A stretch of DNA of 62,953 nt from DATAGF01 sp963813355 (GCA_963813355.1 CAWEYS010000011.1:1-62953); one strand, 5' to 3'; shown: positions 15,800 through 25,042, counted from the first letter of the stretch. Made by a program: numbers and translations. Notes: generated from the letters alone by a model not told the origin.

Positions 15800-15958
15800 A
15801 TGCTTCCCGAGCGACGGATCGGAGGCATCAGCGTCGGCGGCATCGTGGTGATCGTCGGGGTGGCCGTCGCCCTCTTCTTCAGCCTCATCCTCGGGGTCGT
15901 GATCGTCGTCATCGGCCTCGTCGCCTTCGGCGGGTTCGTCAGGGGGAAGTGGTATTAG
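15800..15958 (+). CDS. Small membrane protein (52 residues)
   Basis: ATG 15800 with GGAGG 7-8 nt upstream; stop TAG 15956-15958. After a basic start (MLPERR) comes a long hydrophobic run from about residue 13 to 46, enough for one long or two short helices, followed by FVRGKWY. No family recognised. Placed under the second TTGA promoter and before the KdpD sensor gene, it may be a Kdp accessory membrane peptide. Confidence 0.55.
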   Translation: MLPERRIGGISVGGIVVIVGVAVALFFSLILGVVIVVIGLVAFGGFVRGKWY

Positions 15959-16067
15959 CGGCCCACCGCGAGCTCCCTCGCGAGCCCCTGGCGCGGCCTA
16001 GAGCCGCCCGCTGTGAGCGCCGACGGGATGCCGTCACGCACGCCCTTCTGATGGGCGGCTGACCGCC

Positions 16068-17180
16068 GTGGCCGAGACCGTCCGGCGGGGGAGGCTGAAG
16101 GTGTACGTCGGCATGGCGGCCGGGGTCGGCAAGACGTACACGATGCTCGAGGAGGGACAGGACCGGCGGCGCGACGGGGAGGACGTCGTCATCGGGTGGC
16201 TGGAGACCCACGGGCGGGCCGAGACCGCCGCGATGGCGGAGGGCCTGGAGGTCGTCCCCCCGCTCGAGGTCGAGCACCGCGGCGTGCCGCTGCGCGACAT
16301 GGACGTCGATGCGGTGATCGCGCGCGCGCCCGAGATCGCCCTCGTCGACGAGCTCGCGCACACCAACGCGCCGGGCATGGCGCGCGCGAAGCGCTACGAG
16401 GACGTCCAGGTGCTGCAGCTCGCCGGCATCGACGTGATCTCGACCGTCAACGTCCAGCACCTCGAGAGCCTCAACGACCGCATCCTCGAGCTGACGGGCG
16501 TGCGCGTCCGCGAGACGATCCCCGACCAGTTGCTCCTCGACGCCGACGAGGTGGTGCTCGTCAACCTGACGCCCGAGGCGTTGCAGGCGCGCCTGAGGGC
16601 TGGGAAGGTGTACCCCCAGGATCGGGTCGAGGCGGCCCTGCTGAACTTCTTCACCACCGCCAATCTCGGGACCCTCCGCGAGGTGGCCCTCCGCGAGGTG
16701 GCCGACTCGGTGGACGAGCGCGTGAAGCGCGACACGCCCGGGCCGGGCGTCGTCCTGCAGGGCGCCCCGGCCCCCCTCGTGGAGCGGGTGATGGTGATCG
16801 TGCGGCCCGAGCTCGGCGCGCAGCGCCTGACCCGCGCGGCCTGGAGGGCCGCGCGGCGGCTGGGGGCCGAGCTGGACATCGTGATGCCGGAGGGGCGCCT
16901 GGACGACGACGCGGCCCGTCAGCGCGACCTCGTCCGGAGCCTGGCCGTCACCCTCGGGGCGCACTTCCTCCCTGTCGCGGAGGAGGATCTGGCGGACGCG
17001 GTGGTGAGCATGGCCGAGGAGCGCGGCGTGACCCGTCTGGCGATGGCGACGCCCCCGCGGCGCGGCCTGCCGGGGCGGTTGCGCGGCGACCTCCTGTCGA
17101 CCCTGCTGGACCGGCTCGAGGGGATCGACATCCTGCTGCTCGCCGACCGGCGCGCGGCCCGGCCCCGGGAGGAGCGATGA
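16068..17180 (+). CDS. kdpD: KdpD N-terminal sensor domain plus USP domain, separate gene
   Basis: 370 residues from GTG 16068. Residues about 8-215 are the KdpD domain (Pfam KdpD): Walker-A-like GMAAGVGKTYTML, then VIGWLETHGRAET, ALVDELAHTNAPG and ISTVNVQHLESLND, all diagnostic. Residues about 240-360 form a universal-stress-protein fold (ERVMVIVRPELGAQRLTRAA), the region that binds c-di-AMP in some Gram-positive KdpD. The membrane and kinase parts are missing; they are at 7498. The two halves presumably assemble, or this one acts alone as a K+/c-di-AMP sensor. Stop overlaps the next ATG (ATGA). Confidence 0.92.
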   Translation: MAETVRRGRLKVYVGMAAGVGKTYTMLEEGQDRRRDGEDVVIGWLETHGRAETAAMAEGLEVVPPLEVEHRGVPLRDMDVDAVIARAPEIALVDELAHTNAPGMARAKRYEDVQVLQLAGIDVISTVNVQHLESLNDRILELTGVRVRETIPDQLLLDADEVVLVNLTPEALQARLRAGKVYPQDRVEAALLNFFTTANLGTLREVALREVADSVDERVKRDTPGPGVVLQGAPAPLVERVMVIVRPELGAQRLTRAAWRAARRLGAELDIVMPEGRLDDDAARQRDLVRSLAVTLGAHFLPVAEEDLADAVVSMAEERGVTRLAMATPPRRGLPGRLRGDLLSTLLDRLEGIDILLLADRRAARPREER

Positions 17181-17596
17181 CGGCGGCCCGGCGCGTCCTC
17201 GTCGCGACCGACCACGAGCGCCGCCCCGCGACGGCCCTCTCCCTGGCGGGCGACCTCGCCGCCGGCGGCGAGGTCGTGCTCACGGCGGTGCTGGTGGTGC
17301 CGCACGCCCAGCCGCTCGACGCCTCCCTCGACCGCGCCGTCGCGTCGGCGTGCGGGATGCTCGACGAGGCGGAGCGTGCGAGCGACGCGTCCCCTGGGGC
17401 CTTCGACACCCGGCTCGTGCGGGCGCGCTCGTTCGCCGAGGGCATCCTCGAGACCCTGGAGGCGGAGCCCTTCGACGTCGTGCTGGTCGAGAAGCGCGAC
17501 GGCGCCGTCACCCACGACGGCGCCGCCCAGCTCCATACGATCCTCGAGAAGGCGGCGCCGGTCGTGATGCTCGTGCGGCCCGCCCGCCCCGAGTAG
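17177..17596 (+). CDS. Universal-stress-protein-like protein
   Basis: 139 residues with the alpha/beta USP pattern: RRVLVATDHERRPATALSLA at the start, VVLTAVLVVPHA as strand 2, and FDVVLVEKRDG and APVVMLVRPAR near the end. The ATP-binding G-2x-G-9x-G motif of UspA is not evident, so it may be of the non-ATP-binding type. Translationally coupled (ATGA) to the KdpD sensor gene, so it likely partners with it. Confidence 0.7.
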   Translation: MTAARRVLVATDHERRPATALSLAGDLAAGGEVVLTAVLVVPHAQPLDASLDRAVASACGMLDEAERASDASPGAFDTRLVRARSFAEGILETLEAEPFDVVLVEKRDGAVTHDGAAQLHTILEKAAPVVMLVRPARPE

Positions 17597-17601
17597 GGCG
17601 T

Positions 17602-17632
17602 CCGGCCCCGTCGTTCGGGGGGTGGGGGCCGG
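17602..17632 (+). terminator. Hairpin after the kdp cluster
   Basis: CCGGCCCC (17602-17609) pairs with GGGGCCGG (17625-17632); an alternative inner stem CCCCG/CGGGG exists. No T-run follows, as usual in GC-rich genomes. Confidence 0.45.
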
Positions 17633-17644
17633 CCGGGCCGCTGC

Positions 17645-17650
17645 TACCGT
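17645..17650 (+). promoter_or_regulatory. -10 box (TACCGT) of the dedA gene
   Basis: TACCGT ends 8 nt before the GTG at 17659; leaderless pattern. Confidence 0.45.
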
Positions 17651-17658
17651 GGCCCCCC

Positions 17659-18277
17659 GTGACCGACTGGGTGACCTCCGTCATCGAGGCGGCCGGGTAT
17701 CTCGGCCTCGCCCTCCTCATGGCGCTCGAGTGCGTCTTCCCGCCGATCCCGAGCGAGGCGATCCTGCCCTTCGCCGGCTTCGTCGTGGCCGAGGGCGGCA
17801 TGTCCTTCCCGCTGGCCGTCGCCGCGGCCACGGCCGGGTCGCTGGCGGGCAACGTCGCGCTCTATCTCGCGGCCCGCCGGGGCGGGCGGGCGCTGGTCGC
17901 GCGCCACGGGCGCCGCGTCGGCGCGACCCCGGAGCGCCTCGAGCGCCTGGAGGCCTGGATGGACCGCTGGGGGGCCGCCACCGTGCTCGTGGCCCGGGCC
18001 GTCCCGCTGGCCCGCAGCGCCGTCTCCCTCCCGGCCGGCCTGGCGCGGTTCCGCTTCCTGTCCTTCGTGGTCCTCACGACGATCGGCAGCGCGGTCTGGA
18101 ACGGCGTCCTGATCGGGCTGGGCTGGGCGCTCGACGACGCATGGCAGAACGTCGAGGAGCGCATGAGCGGCCTCACCGTGGCGGTCCTCGCCGTGGCCGT
18201 GGTCGCGGCCGCGCTGGCGGCTCGTCGTGGCCCGCCGCCGGTCCCGGCGCCGGCCCGCGACGGAGCCCTCGTCCTAG
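17659..18277 (+). CDS. DedA/SNARE-associated family membrane protein (frameshift near 18208)
   Basis: About 205 residues when repaired. DedA signatures: the re-entrant region ECVFPPIPSEAILPFAGFV, the SLAGNVALYLAARRGG segment and VARAVPLARSAVSLPAGLARF with the conserved Arg and Pro of the second half; four to five membrane helices. DedA proteins include undecaprenyl-phosphate and phospholipid flippases. Removing one G near 18208 changes the tail to LVVARRRSRRR... and a TAG at 18275-18277; unrepaired the frame would run 200 bases into the opposite gene. The repaired stop shares a CCTAGG palindrome with the stop of the convergent MFS gene. Confidence 0.85.
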
Positions 18278-19668
18278 GCCGCCTCGGGGGCCGGCTCGAC
18301 GACGCGCCGGCGCCGCAGCCAGAGCGTGCCCGCCGGCACGGACGCCGAGCAGCCCGGCGACCGCGCCGACGCGCATCACCTGGTCGGCCGCCGACTGGTC
18401 GACCGGGCCGTCCGACAGCTCCTCGAGCAGCGTCGCGGCGATCACGGTGGCCAGGGCGGCGCCGATCACGATGGCCGTGAGGGCGATGCCCGACGCCGCG
18501 CCGGCCTTCTCCGGCGGCACGGCGGCGAGCGCGCCCTGGTTGACGAGCGCGTAGTTGATCCCGACGCCGAGGCCGAGGATCCCGAAGAGCGGCAGCCAGA
18601 CCGGCAGCTCGCTGACGAGCGAGACGCCGAGCGCGCCCGCCGCGCCGAGGAGCGCGGCGACCGCCATGAGGAGGCCGACGTCGTAGTGCACGACGAGCCG
18701 GCCGGAGAGCGGCCCGGCGAAGGCCGACCCCGGCCGACATGGCCAGGAAGGCGAGGCCCGTCTCGAGCGGGGAGAGGTCCTTCACGTCCTGCAGCCAGAC
18801 CGTGGCGACGAACACCGACAGCGCCCAGAGGAAGTTCGACAGGAAGCCGCTCAGAGTGACCATGACGAAGGGGTGGCTGCGGAAGGTGGGCAGGTCGACG
18901 AGCGGGCTCTCGACGCGCCGCTCCAGCCACACGAACAGGGCCAGCAGCAGGATCGCCGCGGCCAGGCAGCCGATCAGCGCCCCGGGCTCCGACTCGATCC
19001 AGGACGGGCCGCGGTCGATGGCGAGCGTGACCGCGACGATCGCCGCGCTGAGGGTCACGACGCCCCGGTAGTCGACGTGCCGCGAGGCGCTCTCGTCGCG
19101 CGACTCGCTGCACGAAGATCATGACCATCGCCGCCGCGAGGATCGCGAAGGGCACGTTCACCAGGAAGACCCAGCGCCAGTCGAGCACGTCGGTCAGCAC
19201 CCCGCCGACCAAGGGGCCGAGCGCGGTCCCGACGGTCGAGACGAGGACCACGACGCCGATCGCGCGCGGCCGGGTCTCGTCGTCGAACGAGTTCCCGACG
19301 ACGCCCATGCTGGTGGGGAAGAGGATCGCCGCGCCGATCCCCTGCAGCACCCGGCAGGCCACCAGCATGTACTCGTCGTAGGCCAGCCCGCAGAGCAGCG
19401 AGGCGCCGCCGAAGACCGCGATCCCGATGAGCAGCGTGCGCTTGCGGCCGAGGATGTCGCCGATGCGGCCGCCCGCCACCATCAGGGCGGCGAAGGAGAG
19501 CAGGTACCCGGTCAGGGCCCACTGGATGTCGGTGGTGGAGACGTCGAGGTCGTCCGCCATCTGGGGAATGGCGACGGTCAGCGAGAAGTAGTCGAGCGTC
19601 ACCAGCACCTGCGCCAGCCCCACCGCGGCGAGGATCAGGAGGCCGGTCCGAGGCAGGCGGGCGGACAC
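18274..19668 (-). CDS. MFS drug-efflux transporter, DHA2/EmrB-like (three frameshifts)
   Basis: Starts at GTG 19668 with AGGA 8-9 nt upstream. Repaired length about 464 residues. TM1 region VTLDYFSLTVAIPQMADDL, motif A GGRIGDILGRKRTL, and motif C GVVVLVSTVGTALGPLVGGV identify a proton-driven 12-14 helix exporter of the EmrB/QacA group. One-base indels occur near 19103, 18735 and 18330; between them all membrane segments stay recognisable. The repaired end VVEPAPEAA stops at 18274-18276. Substrate unknown. Confidence 0.82.
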
Positions 19669-19820
19669 GCGCCCATCCTCCCACGCCGCGGCCGGCCCGG
19701 CAGGCGCCCCGATGCGACACCCGCGGCTTCGTCGGAGTGGCATCATCGTGCTGTCCGACGAGATGAGGGCGTGATGGCGCGGAGCGGTGGGGGGCGGCGA
19801 TCGCCGTAGCGAGCGAGCGG

Positions 19821-20957
19821 GTGGACGTCGCCGTCGTCGGCGCGGGGCCCGCGGGGTCGACGGCGGCCTACCGGCTCGCGGCGGCCGGGGCACGCGTCGT
19901 CCTCCTCGACCGGCAGCGCTTCCCGCGCGACAAGCCCTGCGGCGGCGGGCTGACGATGCGCGGCGTCGGGCTCCTGCCGTTCGACGTCTCGCCCGTCGTC
20001 GAGGACCGCGTCGACCGGGTGCTGCTGCGGCTGCGCTTCGGGCAGAGCAGCGAGCAGAGCTTCCCCGATCCGATCGCCCTGATGACGCAGCGACGGCGCC
20101 TCGACCACTTCCTCGTCGAGCGCGCGGCGGAGGCCGGCGCAGACGTCCGCGACGGGGTGCGGGTGCGGGGCGTCGAGGCCGATGGCGCTGCGGCCATGGT
20201 CGTCGACGTCGACGGCGGGCGCCTGCGGGCGTCGGTGGTGCTGGGGGCCGACGGCGCCAACGGCGTCTGCGCGAAGGCGCTCGGGCTCGGCGCCGACCGC
20301 GCCTTCGCCATCGCCTACGAGGGCAACCTCGCCGTGGACCGCGAGAGCGCCGGCGGGCATCGCGGCCGCCTGACGCTCGAGATCGGCACCGTGCCCGGCG
20401 GCTACGGCTGGATCTTCCCCAAGGGCGACCACCTGAACGTGGGCGTGGGTGGATGGGCCGCCGAGGGGCCGCGCCTCCGCGACCACCTGGCCTCGCTCTG
20501 CGCCGAGCACGGCATCGCCCTGGATGCGCTCACCAGCCTGCGCGGGCACCGCCTGCCGATGCGCCGCTCCTGGGGGATGACGGCCCGGGGGCGGGCCGCC
20601 GTCGTGGGCGACGCCGCCGGGCTCGTCGACCCGCTGTCCGGCGACGGCATGTTCGAGGCGTTCCTGAGCTCGAAGCTCGCGAGCGAGGCCGCGCTGGACG
20701 TGCTCGCCGGCCGGGCCGCCGGGCTGGAGCCCTACCAGGGCCGCCTGCAGCGCGCGCTCGCGGGCCACGTGGCGACGGCCTGGGCGGCGAAGCTCGCGCT
20801 CGAGCGGGCGCCGGGCCTCACCTTCCACACGCTGCGCTCGCCGGTGATGCGCCGCTTCGTCGCGGCGCGCCTGGCGCAGTCCCAGCCCCGCCCGGTGCCC
20901 GGCAGCGCCCTGCTCGAGCGCTCGGCGCGCCTCGGCCTGGGGGCGGCGGCCCGCTAG
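19821..20957 (+). CDS. Geranylgeranyl reductase family FAD-dependent oxidoreductase
   Basis: 378 residues from GTG 19821. FAD-binding VAVVGAGPAGSTAAYRLA starts at residue 3, the PCGGGLT signature of the geranylgeranyl reductase/ChlP family is near residue 40, and the second FAD motif VVGDAAGLVDPLSGDGMFEA is near 265. Such enzymes reduce isoprenoid chains (menaquinone, archaeal-type or carotenoid lipids). It stands alone, divergent from the MFS transporter across 152 bases that include an imperfect inverted repeat (GTCGGA..TCCGAC). Confidence 0.88.
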   Translation: MDVAVVGAGPAGSTAAYRLAAAGARVVLLDRQRFPRDKPCGGGLTMRGVGLLPFDVSPVVEDRVDRVLLRLRFGQSSEQSFPDPIALMTQRRRLDHFLVERAAEAGADVRDGVRVRGVEADGAAAMVVDVDGGRLRASVVLGADGANGVCAKALGLGADRAFAIAYEGNLAVDRESAGGHRGRLTLEIGTVPGGYGWIFPKGDHLNVGVGGWAAEGPRLRDHLASLCAEHGIALDALTSLRGHRLPMRRSWGMTARGRAAVVGDAAGLVDPLSGDGMFEAFLSSKLASEAALDVLAGRAAGLEPYQGRLQRALAGHVATAWAAKLALERAPGLTFHTLRSPVMRRFVAARLAQSQPRPVPGSALLERSARLGLGAAAR

Positions 20958-21108
20958 ACCCCGAGAGCCGGTCGGGCCGCGTCTCGGCAGGTGAGAGAGG
21001 TGCGCGCGGCCGACACCTAGGGTGGCTTTCGCGCGCCTCTGAGCGAACGGAGACTCGCCGCATCAAGCCATCACTCCACCGGCCCCCCGGGGCCGCCAGG
21101 AGGCTCCG

Positions 21109-21285
21109 ATGCGGCACCTGCACCTCGTCATCGATCTCGACGCCCCCTCGACCGAGTTCCCGCCGACCTGGTCCGAGTTCGAGGCGGCGCGGCAGCGGTT
21201 CTTCGCCAGCCTGATCGCCGAGGCCGACATCGCCGGCCGGATCCCCGCGGACGCCGACTCCCCCGAGGAGGGGAAGGGCCCGTGA
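21109..21285 (+). CDS. 58-residue hypothetical protein, first gene of a BTAD operon
   Basis: ATG 21109 with AGGAGG 5 nt upstream; stop TGA 21283-21285 overlaps the GTG of the BTAD gene. Acidic, soluble, helical (WSEFEAARQRFFASLIAEAD). No family recognised. Tight coupling to the regulator suggests a modulator of it. Confidence 0.6.
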   Translation: MRHLHLVIDLDAPSTEFPPTWSEFEAARQRFFASLIAEADIAGRIPADADSPEEGKGP

Positions 21286-22091
21286 GCACCGCCGTCCACC
21301 CCGCCGCCGCCCCGCGTCCGGCCGCGACCTTGCCGGCGCTCGCCGTGGGCTGCCTCGGCCGCCTGCGGCTCAGCGCCGACGGGGCCGAGCTGCCCTGGCG
21401 GCCGGTGCGGCGCGGCCGGGCCGTGTTCCAGTACCTGGTCGCGCACCGCCGCCGGTCCGTCGCACGGGATGAGCTGGCCGAGGTCTTCTGGCCCGGCTCG
21501 AGCCCGGGCGCGGCCCGCAACTGCCTCAACACGTCGCTGTCGATCCTCCGCAGCGGCCTGCGCGACGTGCTCGGCGACCTCCCGGTCGTCGTCCACCGCG
21601 ACGGCGCGTACTGCCTCGAGCCGGGCCTCGACCTGACGGTCAACGCCGAGGAGTTCGAGTCGGCCGCCGACGAGGCCACGCGCCGGCGCCGCGCGGGCGA
21701 CGTCGAGGGCGCCGCCCGGGCCTACCGCGACGCCGCGGCCCTCTACGCGGGCGACCTCTTCGAGGACGACCCCTACGAGGAGTGGATGACCGTGCAGCGC
21801 CGCTACCTCCGCGAGACCTACCTCACGCTGCTCGGCGACCTCGCCGACTGCGAGTCGGCCCTGGGCGACCCCTCCGCGGCGATCGCCGTCTGCCGCCAGG
21901 CGCTCCTGGCCGAGCCCGAGCGCGAGGACGTCCACCGGCGCCTGATGCACGCGTACGCGCGCGTGGGCCAGCGCGCCCAGGCGCTGCGGCAGTTCGACCT
22001 GTGCGCCGACGCGCTGCGGCGCCGGCTGCGCACCGAGCCGAGCCCCGAGACGCTCGCCCTGCACGCCCGGATCCGGCGGGGAGGGGGGTGA
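21282..22091 (+). CDS. BTAD-domain (SARP-like) transcriptional regulator, short form
   Basis: 269 residues. N-terminal winged helix about 24-110 (LAVGCLGRLRLSADGAEL, RGRAVFQYLVAHRRRSVA, ELAEVFWPGSSPGAARNCLN) then the BTAD helices 115-265 (DPYEEWMTVQRRYLRETYL, ALRQFDLCADALRRRL). No ATPase part, unlike the 1094-residue regulator at 2313. Flanked by two tiny coupled genes. Its target may be the operon itself or the DUF11 surface protein downstream. Confidence 0.9.
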   Translation: MSTAVHPAAAPRPAATLPALAVGCLGRLRLSADGAELPWRPVRRGRAVFQYLVAHRRRSVARDELAEVFWPGSSPGAARNCLNTSLSILRSGLRDVLGDLPVVVHRDGAYCLEPGLDLTVNAEEFESAADEATRRRRAGDVEGAARAYRDAAALYAGDLFEDDPYEEWMTVQRRYLRETYLTLLGDLADCESALGDPSAAIAVCRQALLAEPEREDVHRRLMHAYARVGQRAQALRQFDLCADALRRRLRTEPSPETLALHARIRRGGG

Positions 22092-22096
22092 TCCGG

Positions 22097-22294
22097 ATGG
22101 CACGGATCGTCCGCAGCGAGGCCTCTCCGGCGGCGATCTGGGCGCCCTGCCCGGACTGCTGGGGACAGGGCCGGATCTACTGCCGCGGCGAGGACCGCCG
22201 CCTGCTCCCGGTCGCCTGCTACGGCTGCCTGGGCGTCGGCCAGACGCTCCGCCTCCCGCCGCCCTCGACCGAGCCGGAGGGTTCGCGGGGCTGA
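22097..22294 (+). CDS. 65-residue CxxCxGxG zinc-finger-like protein
   Basis: Two cysteine pairs, CPDCWGQGRIYC and CYGCLGVG, follow the DnaJ central zinc-finger pattern CxxCxGxG; the paired repeats could bind one zinc. A GTG at 22088 overlapping the BTAD stop is an alternative start. No J-domain is present. Coupled to the BTAD regulator, it could be a small redox or zinc-sensing partner. Confidence 0.65.
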   Translation: MARIVRSEASPAAIWAPCPDCWGQGRIYCRGEDRRLLPVACYGCLGVGQTLRLPPPSTEPEGSRG

Positions 22295-22301
22295 GTGGTG
22301 G

Positions 22302-22307
22302 TACCGT
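22302..22307 (+). promoter_or_regulatory. -10 box (TACCGT) of the DUF11 gene
   Basis: TACCGT ends 7 nt before ATG 22315; leaderless pattern. Confidence 0.5.
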
Positions 22308-22314
22308 CCGCCGG

Positions 22315-23829
22315 ATGCGGATGCTGAGGAGAGTGATCGTTCTCCTCGGCGTCGCGCTCGTGGCGGGTGGGTCCGCCTCGGCGTCCGCCCTCGCCGACGT
22401 CGACCTGAACCTCGTCAAGGACGCGCGCCGACGGCGGCGGGCACGGTGGCGGTCGGCGGCGTGGCGGCCTTCAGGCTCGACCGTGCAGCAACGCCGGGAC
22501 GACCCTCGCGACCGGGGTCACGGTCACCGACACGTTCCCGGCGGGCCTGACCCCGGTCGACGTGCCGTCCGAGTGCACGGCGGCCGGGCAGGTGGTGACC
22601 TGCGCGCGTCGAGCCAGGCGCTCGGCCAGTTCGACGAGCCCTTCTTCATCCTGCGCGCGCGCGCCGAGCCGGCCGCGGCCGCGAGCGTCGCTCGTGAACG
22701 CGCGCGGCCGCGACCGCCGACGAGGCGGACGTCGACACGGCCGACAACGAGGCGTTGCTCGACGTCCCGATCGGCCCCTACTCGGTGCTGGCCGCGACCA
22801 TGGCGGCGAGCCCGGCCTCGGTCGTCGCGGGGTCCTCGGTGACCTTCACGGCGACGATCCGGAACGAGGGGCCGAGCGCCGGCGGCCGGGGTGCCGCCGG
22901 TGGACCTGTTGGAGGGCGGGCCTGCTGCTGCGCTCGGCGACGCCCACCCAGGGCGCGTGCGCCGGGCTCGCCTGCGACCTCGGAGCGATCCCTGCGGACG
23001 GCGCGGCGCGGGTCGAGGTCGTCGCGGACGTCGACGTCTCGGTCTCCGGCAGGCGCCTCAGCACCGTCGAGGCCACCGCGGCCAGCCCGAGCTCCTCCGC
23101 GCGCGCGGAGGCGGGCGTCGAGGTGGCGCCGCGCTTCGTCACGGCGCAGGGGCCGGGCGGCCCGACCTGGCCGTGACCGTGCGCCCGCCGGCCCGGGCGA
23201 GGGAGGGCGTCACCGGCACGTGGGCGCTCGAGGTGGTCAACAGGGGGCCCGGGGCCGCCAGCGGCGTGAGGGTGCGCGGCGCGAGCACCCCGGCCGCGGT
23301 GCTGGTCGGCGCGCGCGGGGCGCCGGGCGGGTGCGGCGCCCGCCTCCCGGTGACCTGCGACCTGGGCGCGCTGGCCGCCGGCGAGCGCCGGGTCGTCGCG
23401 CTGCGCCTGCGCCCCCGTGCGAGGGGCAGGCTGGCCGTCACGGGATCGGTCGCGGCCGCCGAGGGCGAGACGACCGACGCGAACAACCTCCGCCGGGCGA
23501 CCCGCGAGGTCGACGCCGGGCGCGCGCGGCTGACGCTGCGGGCCCGGGCGCTCACGGCGCGGCTGCGCCCGGGCGAGCGCGTCGCCGTCCTCATCACGGT
23601 GGGCAACCCGAGCCACGTGGCGGCCCGCCGCCTGGAGGTCTGCGCCCGCCCGCCCGGCGCCCGCCGCACATGCTGGACGCTCGCGGCGATGCGGCCCGGG
23701 GGGTCCCAGACCTATCGCGTGGCCGCGACTGCGCAGGGGCCGGGGGTGGCCGCGACCACGGCGACTGCGCGCGCCGCCAACGCCGCTCCGGCCGCCGCGC
23801 GGGCGACCGTGCGCGTCATCAGCCCGTGA
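22315..23829 (+). CDS. Secreted DUF11/CARDB-type surface protein, multiple frameshifts
   Basis: Signal peptide at residues 1-27 (RRVIVLLGVALVAGGSASAS). The frame breaks several times before about 23160, but the pieces read as DUF11-type Ig-like repeats: ATGVTVTDTFPAGLTPV, then VVAGSSVTFTATIRNEGPSA, then from 23150 an unbroken run with EVVNRGPGAASGVRV and VAVLITVGNPSHVAARRLE. Such repeats form stalks in extracellular proteins. At least four one-base indels are needed, so this may be a decaying gene or an error-rich stretch. The stop overlaps the convergent FAD oxidoreductase by 11 bases. Confidence 0.65.
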
Positions 23830-25042
23830 GCCCCTCCAGCGGGACGTCCTGGTCGGCCAGCCGGTCCGGGTCGACCGCGGCGCGCGACCGGATCAGAGCC
23901 TGCACGTGCTCGTTGACGTCCCAGACGTTGATGTTCATGCCGGCCATCACGGCGCCGTCGTCGCCGAGCCAGAAGACGACCGCCTCGCGCGCGGCGAGGT
24001 CGCCGCGCACGACGATGCGCGCCTCGGGGTCGGCCAGGCCCGAGTACTCCATGCCCACGTCGTACTGGTCGGAGAAGAAGTAGGGCAGGCGCTCGAAGGG
24101 CTCCGTGCGGCCGAGCATCGCGCGCGCCGCCGCCGGGCCCTGGTTGACCGCGTTGGCCCAGTGCTCCACCCGCACGCGGCGCCCGTAGAACGGGTGCTCG
24201 GCGTTGGCGATGTCGCCGGCCGCGAAGACGTCGCCGCCCGCCCGCAGGGTCGCGTCAACCAGGACGCCGTTGTCAACCGCGAGCCCGGCGGCCTCGGCGA
24301 GCGCCGTGCGGGGCGCCGCCCCCACGCCGACGAGCACCGCCGCGCACTCGACGGTCCGGCCGCCCGCGAGCCGGACGCGCTCCGCGCGGCCGTCCCCCTC
24401 GATCGCCTCGACCCCGGTGCCCGTGAGGAGCTCCACGCCGTGGTCCCGGTGGACGTCGGCGTACATCCGCCCGACCTCGGCGCCGAGGACGGTCTGCAGC
24501 GGCACGGACTGCTGCTCGACCATCGTCACCTCCATGCCGCGCGTCCGGGCCGAGGCGGCGGCCTCCGCGCCGATCCAGCCCGCCCCGATCACGAACAGGC
24601 GCCCTCCGGCGGCGATCACGTCGCGCAGGCGGTCGCAGTCGTCGAGGGTCCTCAGCACGTGGACGCCATCGAGGTCGGCGCCCGGGATCGGCAGCCGGCG
24701 CGGCTCGGAGCCGGTCGCCAGGAGCAGGCGATCCCAGCCGAGCGTCTCGCCGTCGCTCAGCGTCGCGGTGTGGCCCTCGGGGTCAACCGCCGTGACCTCG
24801 CGCCCGCGGAGGAGCTCGACCTCCTGCTCGGCGTAGAAGCCCTCGGGGTGGACGTAGACCGAGTCCCGCTCCGCCCCGTCCTGCAGGTAGCCCTTGGAGA
24901 GCGGCGGGCGCTCGTAGGGCCGGTGCGGCTCGGCCCCGACGAGGATGACGCGCCCGTCGAAGCCCTCCTCGCGCAGCGTCTCGGCGGCCTTCGCCCCCGT
25001 CAGGCTCGCCCCCACGATCAGGAAGGTCGGTCGCTCGGCCAT
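23819..25042 (-). CDS. Ferredoxin-reductase-like FAD/NAD(P)H oxidoreductase
   Basis: 407 residues. FAD motif FLIVGASLTGAKAAETLREE at the N-terminus, the RPPLSKGYL signature of the ferredoxin:NAD reductase (BphA4/rubredoxin-reductase) class at about 47, NAD motif LFVIGAGWIGAEAAASA near 150 and the second FAD motif VFAAGDIANAEHP near 270. The C-terminal reductase domain follows. GGAGCGAGGAGG lies before the ATG at 25042. It would pass electrons from NADH to a ferredoxin or Rieske component; no such partner gene is adjacent. Confidence 0.9.
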   Translation of the reverse strand: MAERPTFLIVGASLTGAKAAETLREEGFDGRVILVGAEPHRPYERPPLSKGYLQDGAERDSVYVHPEGFYAEQEVELLRGREVTAVDPEGHTATLSDGETLGWDRLLLATGSEPRRLPIPGADLDGVHVLRTLDDCDRLRDVIAAGGRLFVIGAGWIGAEAAASARTRGMEVTMVEQQSVPLQTVLGAEVGRMYADVHRDHGVELLTGTGVEAIEGDGRAERVRLAGGRTVECAAVLVGVGAAPRTALAEAAGLAVDNGVLVDATLRAGGDVFAAGDIANAEHPFYGRRVRVEHWANAVNQGPAAARAMLGRTEPFERLPYFFSDQYDVGMEYSGLADPEARIVVRGDLAAREAVVFWLGDDGAVMAGMNINVWDVNEHVQALIRSRAAVDPDRLADQDVPLEGLTG

